Below, one piece after another: positions 1 to 5,790 of a stretch of 7,613 nt of DNA (position 1 is its first letter; every line of letters begins with the position of its first letter). The position numbers and the translations under genes were made by a program. Source of the stretch: Alistipes sp. (lineage in GTDB: Bacteria; Bacteroidota; Bacteroidia; Bacteroidales; Rikenellaceae). Under the pieces are notes generated by a model that saw only the letters and a list, made by a program, of their open reading frames with translations, ran no database searches and was not told the DNA's origin. Location: the NCBI GenBank assembly GCA_029065825.1, contig JAIEHQ010000102.1, positions 1 to 7,613 on the forward strand. The letters run 5' to 3'.

Positions 1-403
1 CGGTAAAGGTATAGGCCAGCGCGCCGACCGCGCCCGCGCCCAGCACGGCGACGATTCCGGCGGTCGTGATCTCTTGCTGCTCGCGGCAGACGATGCGGCG
101 GGCCAGGTGGGTGATGGTCCAGAAGAGGAACAGGATGCAGAAGGCGCTGGCCAGGCAGTTCATGGCATTGACCAGGTGGGGTACGTAGTGCGTCGAGGGG
201 GCGAGCATCGTCGCCAGACGCGCCAGCAGCATGAAGAGCGGTGCCCCGGGGGGGTGCCCCACTTCGAGTTTGTAGGAGGTGGCGATGAATTCGGAGCAGT
301 CCCACAGACTGGAGGATGGCTCCATCGTCAGCAGGTAGGTCGTCGCGGCGACGGCGAATACCGCCCAGCCGACGAGGTCGTTCCAACGTTTGAATCGGTT
401 CAT
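1..403 (-). CDS. DUF2723 / GT117-family membrane glycosyltransferase, N-terminal part only
   Basis: This minus-strand gene starts with ATG at 403-401 and runs off the left edge, so only the first 134 residues are visible. The protein begins MNRFKRWNDLVGWAVFAVAA, with a first membrane segment at about residues 11-27. The family signature follows: WDCSEFI (34-40), then YKLEVGHPPGAPLFMLL (44-60). More hydrophobic segments lie near 76-98 and 112-131. This is the typical start of DUF2723 (PF11028) proteins, common in Bacteroidota and usually far longer than this fragment. The human relative TMEM260 is a protein O-mannosyltransferase of GT-C type, and the acidic residues D35 and E38 in the first extracytoplasmic loop fit that fold. 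A role in transferring sugar from a lipid carrier to an envelope acceptor is inferred from the family. No clear Shine-Dalgarno precedes the start. It is divergent from cysS and has its own promoter. Confidence 0.88.
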   Translation of the reverse strand, partial: MNRFKRWNDLVGWAVFAVAATTYLLTMEPSSSLWDCSEFIATSYKLEVGHPPGAPLFMLLARLATMLAPSTHYVPHLVNAMNCLASAFCILFLFWTITHLARRIVCREQQEITTAGIVAVLGAGAVGALAYTFT

Positions 404-470
404 GGCATGCGTTTCTGTTTGTGTGCGAGGCACGGCATCGCGGCTCGGTCGTCTGCGGCCCGCTCGCTGC

Positions 471-549
471 GGACAAAGATACGAAAAGTCGAGTGCAGAA
501 GCAAGCTCGCTTGCATTTTGCCGAGCGAGAGTACCTAAGGCGAAGCCGA
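471..549. repeat. Probable dispersed Bacteroidales intergenic promoter-associated repeat
   Basis: This AT-richer block sits in a very GC-rich gap. It contains ACAAAGATACGAAAAGTCGAG, a small hairpin (GCAAG, loop CTCG, CTTGC at 501-514), then GCCGAGCGAGAGTA and a second small hairpin (GGC-GAA-GCC at 539-547). The arrangement of 'caaagatacgaaaa', 'tcgag', a variable hairpin and 'gccgagcgagagta' resembles a sequence I recall in front of many Bacteroidales genes, always carrying the promoter -7 box. Only one copy is visible here, so its repeated nature rests on memory. Confidence 0.45.
474..504 (-). promoter_or_regulatory. Bacteroidota-type promoter for the DUF2723 gene
   Basis: Read on the minus strand, 481-474 is TATCTTTG, a full match to the Bacteroidota -7 consensus TAnnTTTG. 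A TTG at 504-502 lies 20 nt upstream and serves as the -33 element. Transcription would begin near position 467, giving a leader of roughly 60 nt before the ATG at 403. The match and spacing are seen directly; activity is inferred. Confidence 0.65.
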
Positions 550-651
550 ACGGCGGACGGACCGGGGTGCCGACGCGGGTTCCCGGGCTGGGAGTCCCGG
601 CGGGGGCGCGCGGTCGAAATCCGCGAGGATAACGGACGGAGGCGCGTTTTA

Positions 652-699
652 TTGCGGTCCCCCGCCGTGTGCGCGGCGGGGGACCGCAACGGCTTTTTT
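652..699 (+). terminator. Strong intrinsic terminator hairpin upstream of cysS
   Basis: The arms at 652-667 (TTGCGGTCCCCCGCCG) and 674-689 pair perfectly over 16 bp around a 6-nt loop (TGTGCG). The sequence then reads ACGGC-like GC bases and a run of six T (694-699), with another five T at 703-707. The T-tract lies only on the plus-strand side; the minus-strand exit is ATAAAACGCG. It therefore reads as a plus-strand terminator. No recognised plus-strand gene precedes it, because the upstream gene is divergent. It could end a small RNA, attenuate a longer cysS leader, or be a relic. Confidence 0.75.
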
Positions 700-728
700 G
701 CGTTTTTGCGGAAAAAACAGTAATTTTA
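697..728 (+). promoter_or_regulatory. cysS: Candidate cysS promoter
   Basis: TTTG at 697-700 could be the -33 element and TAATTTTA at 721-728 a -7 element, one base off TAnnTTTG, with a 20-nt spacer. The -33 element overlaps the terminator T-tract. Transcription would start near 735, about 20 nt before the cysS ATG. This is plausible but not a perfect match. Confidence 0.45.
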
Positions 729-731
729 CTG
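718..731. repeat. 14-bp perfect palindrome overlapping the cysS -7 region
   Basis: CAGTAA at 718-723 and TTACTG at 726-731 are exact inverted repeats around a TT centre. The dyad covers the candidate -7 box and ends 22 bp before the cysS ATG, a position where a dimeric repressor could block transcription. No regulator recognising it can be named, and an AT-rich dyad of this size can occur by chance. Confidence 0.4.
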
Positions 732-753
732 CCTCCGAATCAATTTGTGCCTT

Positions 754-2229
754 ATGGAAACGAAATTCACGCTTTACAATACGCTGACCCGCCGCAAGGA
801 GGAGTTCGAGCCGATCAATCCGCCCCACGTGGGGATGTATGTCTGCGGACCGACCGTCTATGGCGATCCGCATCTGGGCCACGCCCGGCCGGCCGTAACC
901 TTCGACCTGTTGTTCCGCTACCTCCGTTCGCTCGGATACAAGGTGCGCTACGTGCGCAACATTACCGACGTGGGCCATCTGGAGCACGATGCCGACGAGG
1001 GCGAGGACAAGATCTCGAAAAAGGCGCGCCTCGAGCAGCTCGAACCGATGGAGGTGGCCCACTACTACACCGAGCGCTACCACCGGGCGATGGATGCGCT
1101 CAACGTGCTCTCCCCCTCGATCGAGCCTCATGCCAGCGGCCATATCATCGAGCAGATCGCGATGGTACGCGAGATTCTCGACAACGGCTTCGCCTACGAG
1201 TCGAACGGTTCGGTCTATTTCGATGTCGATAAGTACAACGAGAAATACCGCTACGGCCGCCTTTCGGGCCGCAACCTGGAGGATATCGTGGCCAACACCC
1301 GCGAGCTGGACGGCCAGAGCGACAAGCGCCGCTCCTACGATTTCGCCCTCTGGAAGAAGGCTGCGCCGGAGCACATCATGCGCTGGCCCTCGCCCTGGAG
1401 CGACGGATTCCCCGGCTGGCACATGGAGTGCTCGGCCATGAGCGCCAAGTACCTCGGCCGCCGGTTCGATATTCACGGCGGCGGCATGGACCTCATGTTC
1501 CCCCACCACGAGTGCGAGATCGCCCAATCGACCGCTGCCCAGGGGTACGACTCGGCCAAATACTGGGTCCACAACAACATGATTACCATCAACGGCCGCA
1601 AGATGGGCAAGTCGCTCGGCAACTTCATCACCCTCGAGGAGCTGTTCGCCGGCCGGCACGAGCTGCTCGCACAGCCCTACTCGCCCATGACCATCCGCTT
1701 CTTCGTGCTGCAGGCCCACTACCGTTCGACGCTCGACTTCTCGAACGAGGCGCTGCAGGCCGCCGAGAAGGGTCTCGACCGCCTGATGAAAGGGGTCGAG
1801 GCGCTGGAGAAGATCCGTCCTTCGGCCGATTCGACGGTCGATCCTTCGGAGCTGGAGACTCGCTGCCGCGAGGCGCTCGACGACGATCTGAACTCGCCGA
1901 TGGCGATCTCCGCGCTCTTCGACTGGGTGCGTGTCATCAACCAGCTGGTCGAGGGGCAGCAGCGGATCACGGAGGCCGATCTGGAGCGGTTGCGCGGCAT
2001 CGTACACCGTTACGTGTTCGAGATCCTGGGCCTGCGCGACGAGAAGGCTGCGGCCTCGGGCGGCGGCCGCGATCTGGTAACGCCGCTGGTCGAACTGCTG
2101 CTCGGGATGCGGCAGACGGCCAAGGCCGAGAAGAACTGGCCGCTGGCCGACAAGATACGCGACGGGCTGACGGCCGCCGGTATCCGCGTCAAGGACCGTA
2201 AGGACGGCTGCGACTGGGAAATCGAGTAG
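754..2229 (+). CDS. cysS: Cysteinyl-tRNA synthetase (CysRS)
   Basis: This 491-residue cytoplasmic enzyme attaches cysteine to tRNA-Cys using ATP. It is a class I synthetase. The HIGH motif is HLGH (40-43), within CGPTVYGDPHLGHARP, and the KMSKS loop is KMGKS (283-287), a variant I believe is common in Bacteroidota. All four zinc ligands known from the E. coli enzyme are present with matching spacing: C31, C226 (in HMECSAM), H251 and E255 (in FPHHECE). The DALR-type tRNA-binding region follows from about residue 350, and the length is normal for the family. The start was placed at ATG 754 because METKFTLYNT matches usual CysRS N-termini. An in-frame TTG at 745 would add only three residues without a motif. 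The stop is TAG. A candidate promoter lies just upstream, and a 125-bp gap separates it from the next gene. Confidence 0.97.
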   Translation: METKFTLYNTLTRRKEEFEPINPPHVGMYVCGPTVYGDPHLGHARPAVTFDLLFRYLRSLGYKVRYVRNITDVGHLEHDADEGEDKISKKARLEQLEPMEVAHYYTERYHRAMDALNVLSPSIEPHASGHIIEQIAMVREILDNGFAYESNGSVYFDVDKYNEKYRYGRLSGRNLEDIVANTRELDGQSDKRRSYDFALWKKAAPEHIMRWPSPWSDGFPGWHMECSAMSAKYLGRRFDIHGGGMDLMFPHHECEIAQSTAAQGYDSAKYWVHNNMITINGRKMGKSLGNFITLEELFAGRHELLAQPYSPMTIRFFVLQAHYRSTLDFSNEALQAAEKGLDRLMKGVEALEKIRPSADSTVDPSELETRCREALDDDLNSPMAISALFDWVRVINQLVEGQQRITEADLERLRGIVHRYVFEILGLRDEKAAASGGGRDLVTPLVELLLGMRQTAKAEKNWPLADKIRDGLTAAGIRVKDRKDGCDWEIE

Positions 2230-2236
2230 CCGCGCA

Positions 2237-2278
2237 GTTCCGACTCTTATTTATATAAGGTATGAGAGTTTGCGGAAC
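2237..2278 (+). other. Imperfect inverted repeat after cysS, possible weak terminator
   Basis: GTTCCGACTCT (2237-2247) pairs with AGAGT (2265-2269) and CGGAAC (2273-2278), leaving a 3-nt bulge (TTG) and an AT-rich loop. It lies 8 bp after the cysS stop. No T-tract follows, so it is at best a weak or factor-dependent terminator or an RNA-stabilising hairpin. The gap before the next gene also holds a 12-bp GC palindrome (CGGCCCGGGCCG, 2318-2329). No consensus promoter is obvious here, so the downstream genes may be partly read from cysS. Confidence 0.35.
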
Positions 2279-2354
2279 CATTATGGAGTAGAGGAGCGTT
2301 CTCGACATCCCGAGGGTCGGCCCGGGCCGGATTCACAGCGGCGGGAAGAGAACG

Positions 2355-3776
2355 ATGCAAGAAACAGAGGATTTTATGGAGCAACCGAAAGGGGCGGCTA
2401 TGGAGCTCGGGACCGAGCGGATCCGCAAGCTGCTCGTGCAATATGCCGTGCCGGCGATCATCGCGATGACCGCCTCGTCGCTCTACAACATGATCGACAG
2501 CATTTTCATCGGGCATGGCGTAGGACCGATGGCCATTTCGGGCCTGGCGCTTACTTTCCCGCTCATGAACCTGGCGGCGGCCTTCGGGTCGCTGGTGGGC
2601 GTGGGTGCCGCGACGCTCGTTTCGATGCGGCTCGGGCAGCGCGATTACCTGACGGCGCGGAAGGTGCTGGGCAATGTGGTGACGCTCAATCTGATCATCG
2701 GTGTCGCCTTCGGGGGGCTGACCCTCGCGTTCCTCGATCCGATTCTCTACTTCTTCGGGGCGAGCGATGCGACCGTCGGTTATGCCCGCGACTACATGCG
2801 CATCATCCTGCTGGGTAATGTGGTAACGCACATGTATCTGGGACTCAATTCGGTGCTGCGTGCGGCGGGCCATCCCCGCAAGTCGATGTACGCCACGATC
2901 AACACGGTGGTCATCAATGCGCTGCTCGACCCGCTCTTCATCTACGGGTTCGGCTGGGGCATCGAGGGAGCCGCCATCGCGACGGTGCTGGCGCAGATCG
3001 TGTCGCTCGTGTGGCAGTTCCGCATCCTTTCGGACCGCAGCGAACTGCTCCACCTCCGGCGGGGAATCTACCGCCCCGAGGGGAAGATCGTGCGCAACAT
3101 TTTGGCCATCGGCATGTCGCCTTTCCTGATGAATCTGGCGGCCTGCTTCATCGTGATACTTATCAACAAGGGATTGAAGGAGTATGGCGGCGACCTCAAT
3201 ATCGGGGCCTACGGCATCGTCAATCGGCTGGCCTTCTTCTTCGTGATGGTGGTCATGGGACTCAACCAGGGCATGCAGCCCATCGCCGGCTACAACTTCG
3301 GCGCGCGGCAGTTCGCGCGGGTCGATCGGGTGCTGAAGCTGACGATCGTCGGTGCCACCGGCGTGATGACCCTCGGCTTTCTCGTCGGCGAGTTCGCTCC
3401 CCGGCTGGCGGTATCGGCCTTCACGAAGGATCCCGAGCTGATCCGCCTCGCCTCGGAGGGGATGCGGATCGTCTTCTGCTGTTTCCCGATCATCGGGTTT
3501 CAGATGGTCACGACCAACTTTTTCCAGAGCATCGGCATGGCGGGCAAGGCGATCTTCCTCTCGCTGTCGCGGCAGCTGCTCTTCCTGATGCCGGGACTGA
3601 TCTTCCTGCCCCGGATCTTCGACGAGATGACCCGCTGGGACGGCAGCTGGGGGGTGTGGTGCTCGATGCCCCTCTCCGACCTGCTCGCCTCGGTCGTGGC
3701 CGCCGTCATGCTGGGCCATCAGATCCGAAAGTTCAAAACGAAGGTTCCTGCGGATTCTTCCGCCCGATCGAAATAA
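2355..3776 (+). CDS. MATE-family multidrug/cation efflux transporter
   Basis: This inner-membrane protein of up to 473 residues probably exports cationic drugs, dyes or metabolites using a Na+ or H+ gradient. It shows the usual MATE plan of about 12 hydrophobic helices in two six-helix halves. The N-terminal motif at 20-54 (TERIRKLL ... SSLYNMIDSIFIG) resembles MepA/DinF-type pumps. LDPLFIYGFGWGIEGAAIAT (191-210) ends the first half, and GLNQGMQPIAGYNFGA (302-317) is the matching motif of the second half. Length is typical. The start is uncertain: ATG 2355 gives the longest form, while ATG 2376 is preceded by AGAGG at SD-like spacing and ATG 2400 by AAAGGGG. All lie before the first membrane helix, so function is unaffected. 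The tail (KVPADSSARSK) is short and polar. It is followed 19 bp later by the kinase-like gene. Substrate cannot be read from sequence. Confidence 0.93.
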   Translation: MQETEDFMEQPKGAAMELGTERIRKLLVQYAVPAIIAMTASSLYNMIDSIFIGHGVGPMAISGLALTFPLMNLAAAFGSLVGVGAATLVSMRLGQRDYLTARKVLGNVVTLNLIIGVAFGGLTLAFLDPILYFFGASDATVGYARDYMRIILLGNVVTHMYLGLNSVLRAAGHPRKSMYATINTVVINALLDPLFIYGFGWGIEGAAIATVLAQIVSLVWQFRILSDRSELLHLRRGIYRPEGKIVRNILAIGMSPFLMNLAACFIVILINKGLKEYGGDLNIGAYGIVNRLAFFFVMVVMGLNQGMQPIAGYNFGARQFARVDRVLKLTIVGATGVMTLGFLVGEFAPRLAVSAFTKDPELIRLASEGMRIVFCCFPIIGFQMVTTNFFQSIGMAGKAIFLSLSRQLLFLMPGLIFLPRIFDEMTRWDGSWGVWCSMPLSDLLASVVAAVMLGHQIRKFKTKVPADSSARSK

Positions 3777-3795
3777 AACAGACCCGAAGCGCGTT

Positions 3796-4437
3796 ATGCA
3801 AACGAAAGGATTCGTCATCAACATCGGCCGTGAGGTCGGCAGCGGCGGCAAGGCCGTCGGCGAAATCGTGGCCCGCCGGCTGGGTGCGGCGCTTTACGAT
3901 AAAGAACTCATCGCCCTGGCGGCCGAGCGGAGCGGATTGTGCCCCGAGTGTTTCGAGCGGACCGACGAACGGCCTTCGCGCAGCCTCTTCGCCTCGCTCG
4001 TGGGCTACCTGCGCACTCCTTTCGCGGGCGACGAGGGCGGGATCGCCGCCTCGGTGCTGAGCGGCGAGGCGCTGTTCCAGGTCCAAAGCGACGTGATCCG
4101 GGGGCTGGCCGCCCGCGAGTCGTGCGTTTTCGTGGGCCGCTGCGCCGACTACATCCTGCGCGACCATCCCCGGGTGCTCAACGTCTTCATCTCGGGTGCG
4201 CGGGCCGACCGCATCCGGCGCGTCGCCGAGCGTCGGGGCATCGCCGAACGCGAAGCCGAGGCGCTGATCGAGCGGGAGGATGCCCGGCGGGCCGCCTACT
4301 ATAATTATTACAGCTGCGGCCGCTGGGGACAGGCGGCCACCTACCACCTCTGCATCGACTCCTCGGCCCTGGGGCTGGAGGCCACCGCCGACTGCATCGT
4401 CGCGTTCGCCGCCCGCAAGCTGGGAATCGAGTTGTAA
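3796..4437 (+). CDS. Cytidylate kinase-like P-loop protein (Cytidylate_kin2 family)
   Basis: This 213-residue, probably cytoplasmic protein is related to (d)CMP kinases but belongs to the separate Cytidylate_kin2 (PF13189) group, not canonical Cmk. The N-terminal strand and P-loop are FVINIGREVGSGGKAVGEIVA (6-26). The loop keeps glycines and K19, but K19 is followed by Ala where classic Walker A motifs have Ser/Thr. VFVGRCADYIL (111-121) and the C-terminal block with DARRAAYYNYYS (162-173), WGQAATYHLCIDSS (177-190) are hallmarks of this family. ATP-dependent phosphorylation of a nucleotide or similar small molecule is inferred; the true substrate of most members is unknown to me. It lies 19 bp after the MATE gene and 42 bp before prfB, all on the same strand, suggesting co-transcription, though the functions show no obvious link. 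Confidence 0.88.
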   Translation: MQTKGFVINIGREVGSGGKAVGEIVARRLGAALYDKELIALAAERSGLCPECFERTDERPSRSLFASLVGYLRTPFAGDEGGIAASVLSGEALFQVQSDVIRGLAARESCVFVGRCADYILRDHPRVLNVFISGARADRIRRVAERRGIAEREAEALIEREDARRAAYYNYYSCGRWGQAATYHLCIDSSALGLEATADCIVAFAARKLGIEL

Positions 4438-4479
4438 CGGGCGGAGTGCCGCATAAAAGCATAAAGAAAGAGAACAACA

Positions 4480-5592
4480 ATGATACTTGCCGAACAGATC
4501 AAGCAGACCGAGCAGCGCCGCGAGATGCTGGAGCGCTGTCTGAACATCGCGCAGAAGCGCATCGACCTGCAGAACGAGGAGGAGAAGACCCAGGTGCCCG
4601 ATTTCTGGGAGAATCCCGACCGGGCGCGCGAGCAGCTGCGCCGCGTGGCCGGCATCAAGGCGTGGGTCGAGGAGTACGATGCCGTCGCCCGCGAGGTGGA
4701 GGACCTGCAACTCATGCCCGAGTTCGTGCGCGAGGGTGTCGTGACCGAGCAGGAGCTGGACGAACAGTACGCCCGCACGCTGCGGCGCATCGAGGCGCTG
4801 GAGTTGCGCAACATGCTGCGGCGCGACGAGGACCGCATGGGGGCGATCATGGACATCAACTCCGGAGCCGGAGGCACGGAGGCGCTCGACTGGGCGGGCA
4901 TGCTGCTGCGCATGTACACCCGCTGGGGCGAGGCGCACGGCTACAAGGTCAAGGTGCTCGACTACCAGGCGGGCGAGGAGGTGGGCGTGAAGTCCTGCAC
5001 GCTGGAGTTCGAAGGCGACTACGCCTACGGCTACCTCAAGAGCGAGAACGGCGTGCACCGCATGGTGCGCCTGTCGCCTTTCAATGCCAACAACAAGCGG
5101 CAGACCACCTTCGCGTCGGTTTTCGTCTCGCCGGCGATCGACGACACGATCGAGATCACGATCAACCCCTCCGACATCGAGTGGGACACCTTCCGTTCGA
5201 GCGGTGCGGGCGGCCAGAACGTCAATAAGGTCGAGACGGCCGTGCGGCTGCGCTATCACGGCAAGGATCCCGATACGGGCGAGCCGGTCGAGTACCTGAT
5301 CGAGAACATGGAGACCCGCTCGCAGCTCATGAACCGCGAAAACGCCATGCGCATCCTGCGTTCGAAGCTCTACCAGCGCGAACTGGACAAGCGGATGGCC
5401 ACGCAGCAGGCGCTCGAGGCGACCAAGAAGCGCATCGAGTGGGGATCGCAGATCCGCTCCTATGTCTTCGACGACCGGCGGGTCAAGGACCACCGCACGG
5501 GAGTGCAGACCTCGGCGGTCGAGGCTGTGATGGACGGCGACCTGGACGAGTTCATCAAGGCCTACCTGATGGAGACCGGAGGCCGGGAGTAG
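4480..5592 (+). CDS. prfB: Peptide chain release factor 2 (RF2), continuous reading frame
   Basis: This 370-residue factor recognises UAA and UGA stop codons in the ribosome and triggers peptide release. The codon-reading SPF tripeptide (199-201, within HRMVRLSPFNANNKRQ) marks it as RF2 and not RF1. The catalytic GGQ (244-246, in SSGAGGQNVNK) sits in domain 3, and GAGGTEA (129-135) opens the core domain. The residue aligned to E. coli Thr246 is Ser240. Many bacterial prfB genes carry an in-frame UGA near codon 25 (CUU UGA C) that needs a +1 frameshift. Here the matching place reads TGT CTG AAC (C20 L21 N22) with no stop, so the protein is encoded in one frame from ATG 4480. Its own stop is TAG, which RF2 does not read. 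The start is preceded by an A/G-rich stretch (AAAGAAAGAGAACAACA). It is probably last in the MATE-kinase-prfB unit. Confidence 0.97.
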   Translation: MILAEQIKQTEQRREMLERCLNIAQKRIDLQNEEEKTQVPDFWENPDRAREQLRRVAGIKAWVEEYDAVAREVEDLQLMPEFVREGVVTEQELDEQYARTLRRIEALELRNMLRRDEDRMGAIMDINSGAGGTEALDWAGMLLRMYTRWGEAHGYKVKVLDYQAGEEVGVKSCTLEFEGDYAYGYLKSENGVHRMVRLSPFNANNKRQTTFASVFVSPAIDDTIEITINPSDIEWDTFRSSGAGGQNVNKVETAVRLRYHGKDPDTGEPVEYLIENMETRSQLMNRENAMRILRSKLYQRELDKRMATQQALEATKKRIEWGSQIRSYVFDDRRVKDHRTGVQTSAVEAVMDGDLDEFIKAYLMETGGRE

Positions 5593-5608
5593 GGCACCGG
5601 ACGGAGGC

Positions 5609-5637
5609 TGCCGGCCTGCGTGCTGCGGCCTGCGGCA
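5609..5637 (+). terminator. prfB: Possible weak terminator hairpin after prfB
   Basis: TGCCGGCC at 5609-5616 can pair with GGC at 5627-5629 and CGGCA at 5633-5637, with a 3-nt bulge and a 10-nt loop. It begins 17 bp after the prfB stop. The downstream sequence is AT-rich (AATTGTTGCGAAATAAATTTT) but lacks a clean T-run directly after the stem, so termination here is a guess. Confidence 0.3.
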
Positions 5638-5662
5638 ATTGTTGCGAAATAAATTTTGGAAT

Positions 5663-5696
5663 TTTGTTTTTCGTTTCGAATTAATATCTATATTTG
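5663..5696 (+). promoter_or_regulatory. Bacteroidota-type promoter of the lipoprotein gene
   Basis: TATATTTG at 5689-5696 is a complete match to the -7 consensus TAnnTTTG. TTTG at 5663-5666 is a candidate -33 element 22 nt upstream, slightly long; AATTTTG occurs twice (5652-5658, 5660-5666). The surrounding 60 bp are sharply AT-rich compared with the rest of the window. Transcription would start near 5703 and leave an ~84-nt leader. Confidence 0.75.
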
Positions 5697-5706
5697 TGGG
5701 TATTTC

Positions 5707-5732
5707 GCGGGAAGAATGCGTGCGTTCCCCGC
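5707..5732 (+). other. Hairpin at the 5' end of the lipoprotein mRNA leader
   Basis: GCGGGAA (5707-5713) pairs with TTCCCCGC (5725-5732) with one bulged C, around an 11-nt loop. It would lie within a few bases of the predicted 5' end of the transcript, where such a stem could protect the mRNA from degradation. No known riboswitch is recognised. Confidence 0.4.
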
Positions 5733-5754
5733 AGATACGAGTGGGAGATACCTA

Positions 5755-5790
5755 ATGATCAAACCTAATAAATTATTTTTAGAACTATGA
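5755..5790 (+). CDS. Possible 11-residue leader ORF overlapping the lipoprotein start
   Basis: ATG at 5755 opens a frame encoding MIKPNKLFLEL and ends in TGA at 5788-5790. That stop overlaps the lipoprotein ATG as ATGA (5787-5790), the arrangement seen in translationally coupled genes. There is no amino-acid run suggesting attenuation, and the region is AT-rich, so chance is quite possible. A weak purine stretch (GTGGGAGATA) lies upstream of its ATG. Confidence 0.25.
   Translation: MIKPNKLFLEL

Larger units (their letters stand above)
404..753. other. Divergent intergenic region between the glycosyltransferase gene and cysS
   Basis: This 350-bp stretch has no convincing gene. Left to right it holds the leader and promoter of the minus-strand gene, the repeat-like element, about 100 bp of very GC-rich sequence (550-650) with only weak hairpins (for example CCGGG at 583-587 with CCCGG at 596-600), the strong terminator-like hairpin at 652-699, and the cysS promoter with its palindrome. 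Small open frames across it are arginine/glycine-rich and look like by-products of high GC. Confidence 0.7.

Noticed and set aside
609..625. A T-arm-like hairpin (CGCGG, 7-nt loop TCGAAAT, CCGCG) suggested a tRNA gene.
   Set aside because: The loop is not TTCRANY, and no matching acceptor stem is found about 50-65 nt upstream.
745..753. An upstream TTG start for cysS.
   Set aside because: It adds only MCL before the conserved METKFTLYNT start; ATG 754 fits the family better.
2247..5493. Long open frames on the minus strand opposite the MATE, kinase and prfB genes (2247-3851 and 3733-5493).
   Set aside because: Their translations are rich in Arg/His/Asp/Glu with no domain, as expected opposite GC-rich genes; the plus-strand frames encode clear known families.
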